Virus record (IMG/VR): IMGVR_UViG_3300044846_002736
Location: 1 to 34,806 of that record
DNA: 34,806 nt
DNA from: a virus
Reading direction: 5' to 3' (one strand)
The notes beneath the pieces are model-generated. The model saw only the letters and a program-made list of their open reading frames with translations. It searched no databases and had not been told where the DNA came from. This document shows, one piece after another, positions 6,418 through 14,111 of this stretch. How positions within the stretch are numbered: the first letter of the stretch is position 1; each line of letters opens with the position of its first letter. The position numbers were made by a program, and so were the translations under genes.

Positions 6418-8109
6418 TTAAACTACGGTTATATAATTCTTAAATCTGTACCAATAACAAGGTAATGAACCACTTTGTGTGTGAGTTTTTACCGTAATAT
6501 CATATGTTCCTGGTGTGTTATAAACAACACTAAAAGGTTTTAAAGTGTGTAGTACTTGTGGGATAATACTAAACGTTTGTCCAGAACTTGGTCCACATTC
6601 AACAAGATAAGGCCAAGGACCTTGTGATGAGTTAGTATTAAATTTGAATTGAGTACCAAAAAAAGTTAAATCTGGTAAGGCTGTGGAATAATAATAACTA
6701 ACTTGTGGATATTGGGTATTTTGCCAGTTTGGTGAAAACGGTATTGTAGAAACAGACGCAGGATTTGGTGCAGGAAACCCACCTTCAGTCCAAACTGTAT
6801 GAATTATACCACCAACACTATTACCCCCAGTAGGTGGGATTTCCCAAGATGGTAAAATTGTTAATACTGTGTTGGCAGGTATTGTAATTGGCGTTAATGT
6901 ATTACCAGTTAAACAATTATATTGATCTGGGGTTTGAAGTCTTTTTAAAGATGTTGAGCTAATAGGTGCATTAGGTCTGCCGTCTGGACAAGTAAGTGAC
7001 GCACTATATATTGATTCGATACAAGTATCACCTGCGTGTTGAGAGGGTGTTCTCATTACAAGGTATGCAAATGTCGGTGAAGCAGTTGGTTTATGAAACG
7101 AGGCCTTTAGACCACAATTTCCAGTTTCTAAATCACCGCTCAAATAAGGAGCGTTCCAAGGAGCTAATTGTTCACCGGTATTACATTGTGGGTCAGCGTA
7201 ACAAAAAGCGTAATAATTCCCATTACAACCAGTTTCAATTACAGTTTGCCCATCATATATCACAGTCGCTCTATCACTACAGGAAATAACGTCTAATGTC
7301 AATGATACATTACCAATTTGTGTTCCTAAATTCACTTTATATAAAAAAGTTTGTGGTCCAATAATCGTCTGCTCAAGTGTTGGCCCAACTGATGTATTAC
7401 AACCAATTGTAGGTATGTTTGGTGATGGCGTTGGTGTTGGTGGTGGATTAAACGTTGATGTGGGTGTTGGTGATATTTTTGGTACTGGTATAAACTGTAT
7501 TGTCTGTGTCGGTGTTGGTGTAATTGTCTGTGTCGGTGTAATTGTTGGTGTTGGGGTTCTTGTAGGTGTTGGTGTTGTTGTAGGTGTTGGTGTAAAATTA
7601 ATAGTAGGTGTCACAGTTGGCGTTGGTGTAGGTGATGGCGGAGGACAATCACAATTAACACCACCATATGTAATTGATGAAAAACTTATTGGTGGGTTAT
7701 TGTTATCAACATAAGACTGTATTGTGTTTGTTTTAATACAACCAGATAGTACGTAAGTTGTATTAGGAAATACAAATTGTGTTTGTAGATTATTACAACA
7801 ATCTTTCCACTGTATGTACCCTTTACCTAAAGGTATGACCGTTGCACCAACTCTACAATTACTTATACAGTCAATTAAAGCTTGAATTTGCGCGTCAGAA
7901 AAAGTACCATATTGTGATAAACAATTTCTTATATAGTTATAATCAGTTGATGCTGCCATTCCCCAAATACAACCTAAAGGTAGTGTAACGTTTTGGATAC
8001 CTAAAACCGAAGTTATACAGTTTTTAACTTGTTGTGTTGGCATGAACGCTTGGGCGTATTTTGATTGGGAGTATCCGGAAAGAATTGATTTCACATTAAT
8101 AACTGGCAT
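6418..8109 (-). CDS. Cysteine-rich structural protein with Pro-Thr linker, copy B
   Basis: The 563-residue paralogue of copy A starts [12 protein letters not shown] against [12 protein letters not shown] in copy A. That is why I place the start at 8109 rather than at an in-frame ATG 27 bases upstream. The N-terminal domain keeps the QWKDCC and CRVGATVIP motifs. The Pro-Thr stalk (about residues 160-235) carries the same TQTIQFIPV motif near its end. The C-terminal part is beta-rich, with the phrase [10 protein letters not shown] shared in modified form with copy A and a YNTPGTYDI motif near the end, also shared. A late-type motif lies upstream on this strand. Probably an exposed virion protein; function unproven. 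Confidence 0.65.
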   Translation of the reverse strand: MPVINVKSILSGYSQSKYAQAFMPTQQVKNCITSVLGIQNVTLPLGCIWGMAASTDYNYIRNCLSQYGTFSDAQIQALIDCISNCRVGATVIPLGKGYIQWKDCCNNLQTQFVFPNTTYVLSGCIKTNTIQSYVDNNNPPISFSSITYGGVNCDCPPPSPTPTPTVTPTINFTPTPTTTPTPTRTPTPTITPTQTITPTPTQTIQFIPVPKISPTPTSTFNPPPTPTPSPNIPTIGCNTSVGPTLEQTIIGPQTFLYKVNLGTQIGNVSLTLDVISCSDRATVIYDGQTVIETGCNGNYYAFCYADPQCNTGEQLAPWNAPYLSGDLETGNCGLKASFHKPTASPTFAYLVMRTPSQHAGDTCIESIYSASLTCPDGRPNAPISSTSLKRLQTPDQYNCLTGNTLTPITIPANTVLTILPSWEIPPTGGNSVGGIIHTVWTEGGFPAPNPASVSTIPFSPNWQNTQYPQVSYYYSTALPDLTFFGTQFKFNTNSSQGPWPYLVECGPSSGQTFSIIPQVLHTLKPFSVVYNTPGTYDITVKTHTQSGSLPCYWYRFKNYITVV

Positions 8110-8134
8110 TGTATAATAATTTTTAAGTTTATAC

Positions 8135-8144
8135 AAATAAATAT
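8135..8144 (-). promoter_or_regulatory. Late-type motif for the minus-strand Pro-Thr genes
   Basis: Read on the minus strand this is ATATTTATTT, 25 nt before the ATG at 8109. It is divergent from the plus-strand copy at 8166, giving a compact two-way promoter region. Confidence 0.45.
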
Positions 8145-8165
8145 ATAATTTTATCCAATTATTTG

Positions 8166-8175
8166 ATATTTATTA
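8166..8175 (+). promoter_or_regulatory. ATATTTATTA motif before fibre gene 2
   Basis: Ends 16 nt before the ATG at 8192. Confidence 0.5.
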
Positions 8176-8191
8176 AATAAAAACAAAAATT

Positions 8192-10351
8192 ATGGCAGAA
8201 ATTATTATAACAGACCCAGTTGGTGGTCAATCAACAACAGTAAGATGTGGACAGTCAAACACTTCTTTGGGGAGATACGCAACTGTTTCTGGTGGTAGGT
8301 TTAATACAAATTCAGGTAGTTACTCAACAGTTACCGGTGGTATTAATAATAAAATTAGAAATACCGGTGACTACTCATTTATTGGTGGTGGTAATTTAAA
8401 TTACGTTGAAGCCAATTATAATGTTATTAATGGTGGAGTATATAATACATCATCAGGTAGTTATAACACTATTGATGGTGGTAGATCAAATACACATACC
8501 AACACATCAAGATACTCAAAAATTGGGGGTAGACAAAACGTTATATCTTCTTTCTATGGATCTATTGTTGGCGGTTGTTTAAACTATGTAAATGGAAGAA
8601 ATGATATTATTGGTGGTGGTTGTTGTAACACAACTACTTTAAATTCAGAATCTTCTGTCATAATGGGTGGTGAAAACAATTTTTCAGATGGTTATGGAAT
8701 GTCAATTAATGGTGGTTACGGAAATACAAGTTCTGGGTATTTTAATAATTCATCTGGAGCTGAAAATACTGGTGAAGCAATGTTTGGTAATGTATCTGGT
8801 TTTCAAAACACAATTTCAAACGCTTACGAATCAACAATTGGTGGTGGTTTTGCTAACACAATTGAGTCTTACACTTTTTCTTGTTTTCACACAATTGGGG
8901 GTGGTAAACAAAACACAATAACTTCATTATACGGATCAACTATTGCTGGAGGTAGGTTTAACAACTCATCAGAAATATTTTCAACCGTTTCAGGTGGTTA
9001 TTTTAACACTGTTACGGGATCGTATTCTTCAATATTAGGTGGCTGTCAAAATACGGTTACTTGTTCTAATTCATTTATTTTATCGTCTAATTCATTACTT
9101 ACAGGTCAAAATTCAGTAATTTTGGGTGGGATTTCAGTTACTGGAACTGCGGACAACACCGTTTATATTCCAAAACTTAATGTTTCATCAACATCTGGAT
9201 TCCCAACATATAAATTAGGTATTGATTATGACAATAATGTTGTTGCATACACGGGCGATGCACTTAATGATATTATAATAAAAGAATCTGTTGGTATACA
9301 ATCAACAGTAAGAACTGATTTATCAAATACCGCAAGTGGTTATCAATCATCAGTATTGGGAGGTGGACTTAACACCGCAACCGGTGATTATAGTACAATT
9401 GGTGGCGGTTCTCAAAACTTAGCGTTAGGCTCTGGATCAAAAGTTGGTGGTGGACAACAAAATACATCACCACAATCATCATTCATTGGTGGTGGTGGTG
9501 GAAACTTTGCTGGTGAGTTTGGTTCAATATCAAGTATTAGTGCTGTAACAAGTGCGACATCAATAGCGGATGATGTTTACATAGTATCAACAACTGGAAC
9601 ATCGTTAGGATTTAACGCAATATTTTCAGTACAGTTTTTTTTAGATTCAATTGTTGATATAACAATTGATAACCCAGGATTTAATTATCTTACTGGTGAC
9701 ACATTAACCGTACCTGGCTACGCGTTTGGTGGGTCCAGTCCAGCCGACGACGTTGCAATTACGGTGCTATCAACAACAACTAACCAATACAACGTTATTG
9801 ATGGTGGTTTTGCAAATGGTATTAGAGGTAATTATTCAAAAGTTGGTGGGGGAAGTTTAAATACTATTTCTGGTGATTACTCATCAACAATTGGTGGAAC
9901 GCAACAACAAATTATTGGTAATCTATCAAGTGCAATTTCATCTAGCGGCGTTACAATTTCTGGTGATAGTATTGTTGTTTTGGGTGTTAATGATATTACA
10001 GCAACAACAAGCAACACAGTTTACTTACCTAGTGTTGAGATGGCTGGTTCCGTTAGTAAAAATATTACAACAGTGGATGCGACTATAGATCCAAATTTAA
10101 ATAATACCGATAGTATTGTGTTTTATGAAACACCATCTCCAGGTGGGACTATCTATTTACCAAGACCAAAAGCTGGTAAAGAAATTATCTTAATAAGAGT
10201 AAGTGGTACAAGTTCAGCTTTTATTGGTTCAATAAGTGGAACAATTAATGGTTCTGGTGGTGTTTTAAATTTACCAACGACACTATATACCGAAACTAGG
10301 TTTATTTCAGATGGTACTGATTGGTATGCAAACGATGGAGCACCAATTTAA
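8192..10351 (+). CDS. Repeat-rich tail fibre or adhesin 2
   Basis: The largest fibre here, 719 residues. It starts with MAEIIITDPVGG as in fibre 1. Residues of about 20-310 and 370-450 are YadA-head-like repeats (S-G-x-Y-S-x-I-x-GG-x-x-N). Between about 445 and 530 a different beta module is inserted (motif DNPGFNYLTGDTLTVPG, then a GG-x-x-x-DDV stretch). A related module interrupts the repeats of fibre 3 at 22789. The repeats then resume, and a C-terminal domain (about 640-719, containing GGTIYLPRPKAGKEI and ISDGTDWYAND) resembles phage fibre ends with a Trp/Tyr-rich tip. Most likely a trimeric fibre binding host surface structures. Confidence 0.75.
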   Translation: MAEIIITDPVGGQSTTVRCGQSNTSLGRYATVSGGRFNTNSGSYSTVTGGINNKIRNTGDYSFIGGGNLNYVEANYNVINGGVYNTSSGSYNTIDGGRSNTHTNTSRYSKIGGRQNVISSFYGSIVGGCLNYVNGRNDIIGGGCCNTTTLNSESSVIMGGENNFSDGYGMSINGGYGNTSSGYFNNSSGAENTGEAMFGNVSGFQNTISNAYESTIGGGFANTIESYTFSCFHTIGGGKQNTITSLYGSTIAGGRFNNSSEIFSTVSGGYFNTVTGSYSSILGGCQNTVTCSNSFILSSNSLLTGQNSVILGGISVTGTADNTVYIPKLNVSSTSGFPTYKLGIDYDNNVVAYTGDALNDIIIKESVGIQSTVRTDLSNTASGYQSSVLGGGLNTATGDYSTIGGGSQNLALGSGSKVGGGQQNTSPQSSFIGGGGGNFAGEFGSISSISAVTSATSIADDVYIVSTTGTSLGFNAIFSVQFFLDSIVDITIDNPGFNYLTGDTLTVPGYAFGGSSPADDVAITVLSTTTNQYNVIDGGFANGIRGNYSKVGGGSLNTISGDYSSTIGGTQQQIIGNLSSAISSSGVTISGDSIVVLGVNDITATTSNTVYLPSVEMAGSVSKNITTVDATIDPNLNNTDSIVFYETPSPGGTIYLPRPKAGKEIILIRVSGTSSAFIGSISGTINGSGGVLNLPTTLYTETRFISDGTDWYANDGAPI

Positions 10352-10369
10352 AATTATTTTTAAAAAATA

Positions 10370-10401
10370 TTTGACTCATAAATAAAATTATTGTAAGTTT
10401 G
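10370..10401 (+). promoter_or_regulatory. Host-type promoter for the 49-residue protein
   Basis: TTTG 10370-10373, a 20-nt spacer, TAAGTTTG 10394-10401; the ATG follows 23 nt later. Confidence 0.65.
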
Positions 10402-10424
10402 TAATATATTTAAAAACAAACAAA

Positions 10425-10574
10425 ATGAGTGAAGTACAAAATGAAGTAACAGAAGTTGAAATCTACGGATATGTCAACGCTGAAGGACAAAGAGTTTATA
10501 CACCAAATTTGGAATTTGCACATATTATGGCAACTAAAAGTGGTACAGAACATGTCTTTATAGAAAAAAAATAA
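10425..10574 (+). CDS. Small acidic protein, unknown function
   Basis: This is a 49-residue protein beginning MSEVQNEVTEVEIYGYVNAEG. It contains an acidic N-terminus and a short predicted beta-strand region (VEIYGYVNAEGQRVYTP), and ends in TEHVFIEKK. No membrane segment or known motif is visible. It has a good host-type promoter with a normal leader and is followed at once by the promoter of the large RNA. It is therefore probably expressed early, alongside that RNA. I do not recognise a family; small acidic early phage proteins often bind host proteins, but that is only a possibility. Confidence 0.55.
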   Translation: MSEVQNEVTEVEIYGYVNAEGQRVYTPNLEFAHIMATKSGTEHVFIEKK

Positions 10575-10593
10575 AAAAAAATTTACAAAATAC

Positions 10594-10624
10594 TTGACAG
10601 ATTAAAAAAAATGTCGTAACTTTG
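10594..10624 (+). promoter_or_regulatory. Host-type promoter of the large RNA
   Basis: TTG 10594-10596 (in ACTTGACAG), a 20-nt spacer and TAACTTTG 10617-10624. Transcription should begin near 10630, just before the first hairpin of the RNA. Confidence 0.75.
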
Positions 10625-10652
10625 TAAAACAAATCAGGAAAAGTCCTGAAAC

Positions 10653-10664
10653 GTTCTTTGAAAA
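10653..10664 (+). promoter_or_regulatory. boxA-like antitermination element in the large RNA
   Basis: GTTCTTTGAAAA matches the boxA sequence of bacterial rRNA leaders, where NusB/S10 bind to prevent premature termination. A second copy (GTTCTTTGAAA) lies in the tmRNA leader at 12344-12354. Confidence 0.6.
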
Positions 10665-11499
10665 TTGAATTATCCATTCAGGAGTAAGTAATGAAACTGA
10701 TAAAGATATTGGGCCGTGTATAGTCCATAAAATAAACTGGGAAACTAGGATAAAGTGAGTAAGTTGTGTTAACTTATTTGCGTCTTGATAAATCTTCGGA
10801 TTTATTGAGGTCAAGTACACAAGCGGGATACCGTTTAATCTTTAGTACCGAGGGCAACGCTGTAGGGAAAGTGGTTAAATGAATAGGCGATGTGGGTCGT
10901 CTAGTTGAGGTGGGAACACCAATAGGAATAACCCGTAGGAATTATGCAAAAAATAGAGTTTCCAATTTTATTATTGCGTGTTCCATTATGATAGGATACT
11001 TAAAACCGAAAGGTATGTTAACGTACAAGTGGTGTTGTTATTAACCTTGACCGTCCCCTACCAAGGGTTCGATCACGAAGTAGTCTAGAAATATGGAAAT
11101 GGGGACATTTCACGAGGCAGTTTGGTATTTTGTTATTCAAAAGATAATGAAGCTTAAGACGGACCACTGCTTTGACCAATCCACGACACAAAAACTTTTA
11201 TGTTAATAAACTAACATTTATAAACTATAAAGCAAAAGTGTCCGTCACGATATAATGGAAGTTACCCACCTATTCACTGGCAGTCAGTGGAACGTGATAA
11301 CCGCAAGTTTGACCGTATTTTTATGAAAAATCTCTAGGTCGTCGAAGACTGAATCAGGACGCAATCTTGAGGAGACAGGAGTAGTAAGAGAGTAGTTATG
11401 TCGTCAAGAAGTGATTGGTCTAACCAATCGGTAATGAGTGTTACAGGACAAAATCCTGTGGATAAGAGTAGAATCAATAATGACTCGAAAGACACTTAC

Positions 11500-11525
11500 A
11501 AAAACTGTAATCTCAGGTTTTTATT
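11500..11525 (+). terminator. Possible terminator of the large RNA
   Basis: AAAACTG followed by CAGGTTTTT can form an imperfect hairpin (one bulged G) ending in T residues. It is weak; the transcript might continue into the lipoprotein gene. Confidence 0.35.
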
Positions 11526-11641
11526 CTAAAATTAAATTCTTATTAAAAAAAATTAATGGCAACGAGTGGTTGTCCTTTTCTTTTTATAGAAATGTGATAT
11601 ATATATTATATATAATAAACCAAAAAATTACCTTATTCAAA

Positions 11642-11788
11642 ATGAAAAAATTATTTTCAATTTCTTTAGTGATTTTCACGGCAATTTCTCTTATGACATC
11701 TTGTGGTGAAAAAGGAACAGGAAATGCAACTGCTGACGCAACACCAGAAGCAACCGTTGTAGTAAAAGATACTACTGCTGTTAAGTAA
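11642..11788 (+). CDS. Small lipoprotein
   Basis: The 48-residue product has a clear lipoprotein signal peptide. A basic start MKKLF is followed by a hydrophobic core (about 5-17) and the lipobox LMTSC, so Cys21 would be lipid-modified after cleavage by signal peptidase II. The mature part is only about 28 residues, rich in Ala, Thr and Asp (GEKGTGNATADATPEATVVV). A protein this small and surface-located could act in superinfection exclusion, as some phage lipoproteins do, but that is inference. An upstream in-frame ATG would extend it into the large RNA and is not used here. A strong terminator follows. Confidence 0.65.
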   Translation: MKKLFSISLVIFTAISLMTSCGEKGTGNATADATPEATVVVKDTTAVK

Positions 11789-11812
11789 GTTAAGATAACC
11801 TCTTAAACAACA

Positions 11813-11845
11813 AAACCCCATCCTATAAAGGTGGGGTTTTTAATT
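11813..11845 (+). terminator. Terminator after the lipoprotein gene
   Basis: AAAACCCCA pairs with TGGGGTTTT around an 11-nt loop, with a T-rich tail. Confidence 0.8.
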
Positions 11846-11932
11846 TATTGTATTTTTTAATGACATTAGTAAAAAATATAACCAACCCCATAAAACAAAA
11901 AAATACCACTATAATTAAATAGTGGCATTAAT

Positions 11933-12340
11933 TGGTGGATCCGGAGAGTTTCGAACTCTCGTCCGGCTCGTCTTGTCTAAAAGACAACTACATGCTTAGG
12001 TTGGTATTTTCTAATACCCCAAAATATTTGGTTTTAATTTGACCAAAAACAAAGTTGACCTGTTCTTCACCATCGTAAATCAACAACCAATGGACGACTC
12101 GATTTCGGGTTCAGTCGTATTCCACCTTAGTCACTTCTGTTCCTGAGCGTATGTGAACCGGCTCGCGTTTCCGTAAACTTATTAAGCTACAGTAACTTCA
12201 GAACCTCTTAGTAAACCAAGAGTTTCCATTTTGTTTAGCAAATTGCCAGTTGTTTTTCTAAATCAGTTTTTAACGAGATTAATTCAGTCTCGGCATGCTT
12301 CTAATATTCAACCAACGCCCGTCAATTCCAATACGGACCC
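11933..12340 (-). ncRNA. ssrA: tmRNA (ssrA), phage-encoded
   Basis: On the minus strand, the 5' end GGGTCCGTATTGGAATTGACGG (12340 downward) has the tmRNA signature. Its first seven bases pair with CGGATCC (11943-11937; one G-U), followed by an encoded ACCA ending at 11933. The T arm GAGAG-TTCGAAA-CTCTC is intact. At 408 nt it is a normal one-piece tmRNA. It rescues stalled ribosomes and adds a degradation tag. The tag reading frame ends with GCT TAA TAA (12187-12179), the standard layout. Reading back to a Gly resume codon (12205-12203, as I recall for Bacteroidota) gives GSEVTVA. It lacks the common C-terminal ALAA. The resume codon is inferred, but the end ...EVTVA is fixed by the frame. 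Confidence 0.85.
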
Positions 12341-12343
12341 ATA

Positions 12344-12392
12344 TTTCAAAGAACTATATACAAATATAAGTATATTTTTAAATATATACAAA
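12344..12392 (-). promoter_or_regulatory. tmRNA promoter and boxA-like leader
   Basis: On the minus strand: TTTG (12392-12389), a 20-nt spacer, TATATTTG (12368-12361), then GTTCTTTGAAA (12354-12344), three bases before the mature 5' end. The leader would be removed by RNase P. Confidence 0.65.
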
Positions 12393-12405
12393 TATATTCA
12401 AAGTT

Positions 12406-12990
12406 TTAACTGTTAATATTTGATAACTTATTATTATTATGAATAACTAGTCTTGTGTATCCATTTGGGAGTAACTTTATTTTTTTTGTTATCAAATTCA
12501 TTTTATGGTGCATTTGTTCAAAAATAAAATGTTTATTTACTATTTGACAAAGTGATAGATGCATTGATACAAAGCTGTTTGAATATCTAGTCTTTGTGTT
12601 AAAAAGGTATAGGTTTGGTTGGCTTTGAATTAACATAGTATTTACGTCCGCCTGTAGTGTTTTGGTTTTATTCCATTCTAGTTGTATTTTTTGAATATAA
12701 TTTTCCCTCATCCAGTCATCAAAATCGTGTCTTGTTTGAATCTCAAAAAATTCTTTTTGTAAATGTCTTCTAATTTCTGTATTATCTTTAAAAAAAATAG
12801 TATTAATTTTGTTATCAACTAGATTTTTAATAATTTCTTTATGTTTTTCATTAACAGTAAAACATAGTGTAAAATTTTTATTGATCTGTGAATTAATCCC
12901 AGGAAAAAATGTTTCTTTTGCAACCTTTAAATATTTTTTAAATACCTGATCATCTTGGAAGTTTGCTCTAACTACAACAATGTGTTTCAT
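12406..12990 (-). CDS. Glycosyltransferase-like protein
   Basis: A 194-residue protein starting MKHIVVVRANFQDD, a beta-strand start typical of GT-A glycosyltransferases. The central motif TRHDFDDWM (86-94) resembles the TRLDNDDAL type motif of the putative rhamnosyltransferase family, where the Asp residues bind the nucleotide-sugar metal ion. It is shorter than most complete enzymes of that kind and seems to lack part of the acceptor domain. It could modify the phage's own proteins or DNA, or host surface sugars; substrate unknown. The gene is divergent from 13019, and a palindromic late-type motif lies between the two. Confidence 0.45.
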   Translation of the reverse strand: MKHIVVVRANFQDDQVFKKYLKVAKETFFPGINSQINKNFTLCFTVNEKHKEIIKNLVDNKINTIFFKDNTEIRRHLQKEFFEIQTRHDFDDWMRENYIQKIQLEWNKTKTLQADVNTMLIQSQPNLYLFNTKTRYSNSFVSMHLSLCQIVNKHFIFEQMHHKMNLITKKIKLLPNGYTRLVIHNNNKLSNINS

Positions 12991-13006
12991 ATTTTAATTT
13001 TTTGTT

Positions 13007-13020
13007 ATATTTATAAATAT
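13007..13020. promoter_or_regulatory. Palindromic two-way late-type motif
   Basis: ATATTTATAAATAT is a perfect palindrome, so it presents the late-type motif to both the minus-strand gene at 12990 and the plus-strand gene at 13019. On the plus side it overlaps the ATG. Confidence 0.5.
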
Positions 13021-14083
13021 GGCAAGTGAGACTTATGAATTTTTAATGAATTTAGCAAAAGGTGGAGAACATAACCGCTGGAATTATCCAGATGGATTAA
13101 TTTATGACGTACAGCTAGCTAATTCTGGTACTGCAACAAAAATTGTGATTACGTTTGATAAGGATGATGATTTTTTAGATGTCCTAAATATTGAAGAGGA
13201 GAGTACTGATAGATATACGTGGAACAGAGTTATGAGTTCTTATTATACTGATTATGATTCATACCATTATAGTGATGAGTGGAGTCAAGGGTATATAATT
13301 AATAACTTTAATGATGATAATGTAAATCTTGTTAACGAAATTTTAAGATATACTAAGCCATCATTAAAGTTAGATTTTAATGTTGAGGACTCATCGGCTG
13401 AAGTTTCCGAATTTTTAGAAACTTCTTTTAAAAGTGAAATTGATGACATAGTTTATGAATATGGTAATTTGGACTGGGACTGTAAAGAACGAGCAATACG
13501 GCAAGTGCTTGAGAAAGAAACGGCAAACCCTTTTAGTCGATTTGGTATTATAGAAATAAAACCCGCGTATAAATACGAAACAACTGTTGGTATTTTGCTT
13601 AGTTTATATAAAATGATGAAGGCGGAAGATGACGATTTAAAAGAGTTGTTAAAAAAAATTGATGAAAAATATAATTCACATATTTCTAGAGGTAGTGATT
13701 GGGGTGAATTAGAATACAACGTATATTGTGATGATTTTGATAACGAAGAGCTCCAAAGAATTATTGAAAAAAACCTTGAAAGTATTTTAGAAACGGTGCA
13801 AGAAGGTTTATTAGAAGGTACCGACTTTGAAGAATATAATAAATTATACGATACGGTATTAAAACTCGGTGGGTTTAATAGTCTTATTGAAATACCGGAA
13901 AAGGGTATCCAAGTAATTTTTGAAACCATTGATCCAACAACAAATAGATTAGTTTTTAAGTTATATAAAAGCGATCACAGTGTTGAAAGGCGTTCTGTAG
14001 ACAACCTTGAGGATCTGAATTTGGAGTTATATCACCCAGAATTATTTGAAAGCATCAGAAAAATATTAAAAAAACTTTTGTAA
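13019..14083 (+). CDS. Acidic protein of unknown function
   Basis: A 354-residue protein, strongly acidic, beginning MASETYEFLMNLAKGGEHNRWNY. It contains many Asp/Glu clusters and predicted helices (for example KMMKAEDDDLKELLKKIDEKY, about 199-219). No membrane segment, signal peptide or catalytic motif is recognisable. The ATG lies within the palindromic AT motif, so the transcript would be close to leaderless if that motif is the promoter. It shares a regulatory region with the glycosyltransferase-like gene but reads the other way, and is followed 28 bases later by the peptidase gene, which has its own host-type promoter. I cannot assign a function. Confidence 0.6.
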   Translation: MASETYEFLMNLAKGGEHNRWNYPDGLIYDVQLANSGTATKIVITFDKDDDFLDVLNIEEESTDRYTWNRVMSSYYTDYDSYHYSDEWSQGYIINNFNDDNVNLVNEILRYTKPSLKLDFNVEDSSAEVSEFLETSFKSEIDDIVYEYGNLDWDCKERAIRQVLEKETANPFSRFGIIEIKPAYKYETTVGILLSLYKMMKAEDDDLKELLKKIDEKYNSHISRGSDWGELEYNVYCDDFDNEELQRIIEKNLESILETVQEGLLEGTDFEEYNKLYDTVLKLGGFNSLIEIPEKGIQVIFETIDPTTNRLVFKLYKSDHSVERRSVDNLEDLNLELYHPELFESIRKILKKLL

Positions 14084-14107
14084 ATCAAATTATTCTTTCT
14101 AAATTTG
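14076..14107 (+). promoter_or_regulatory. Host-type promoter of the peptidase gene, nearly leaderless
   Basis: TTTTG 14076-14080, a 19-nt spacer, TAAATTTG 14100-14107; the ATG at 14112 follows after four bases, the same layout as at 4231-4266. Confidence 0.65.
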
Positions 14108-14111
14108 TACT

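Larger units (their letters stand above)
10630..11525 (+). ncRNA. Very large structured non-coding RNA
   Basis: There is no credible coding sequence here, but pairing is extensive. A 5' hairpin TCAGGA-AAAG-TCCTGA (10634-10649) is followed by a boxA-like GTTCTTTGAAAA (10653-10664). The ends pair with each other: ATTGA 10664-10668 with TCAAT 11474-11478, and TTATCC 10670-10675 with GGATAA 11460-11465. Internal helices include AGTAAGTT/AACTTATT (10758-10778), ATAAATC-TTCG-GATTTAT (10788-10805), GGTG-GGAA-CACC (10909-10920) and GTCCCC/GGGGAC (11053-11058/11101-11106). A long helix joins GACGGA, CACT and GCTTT (11158-11173) to AAAGC, AGTG and TCCGTC (11229-11246). Further hairpins lie at 11273-11291 and 11413-11429. 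Size, tetraloops, phage context and nearby tRNA-like genes recall the giant ornate RNAs GOLLD and ROOL, but I cannot confirm membership. The 3' end is approximate. Confidence 0.75.

Noticed and set aside
8192-10351. CRISPR-like array because of regularly spaced short repeats
   Set aside because: The repeats are degenerate, lie in frame and code for YadA-head-like protein repeats; there are no uniform spacers and no cas genes.
10602-10820. Minus-strand 72-codon frame over the large RNA
   Set aside because: It covers strong paired elements and the promoter of the RNA, with no protein motif or start context.
10630-11525. RNase P RNA or rRNA fragment
   Set aside because: The conserved RNase P core (GAGGAAAGTCC) is absent and I see no rRNA signature; only the boxA-like leader is rRNA-like.
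11438-11641. Longer N-terminal extension of the small lipoprotein
   Set aside because: It would run back into the structured RNA and would bury the clear signal peptide that begins at 11642.
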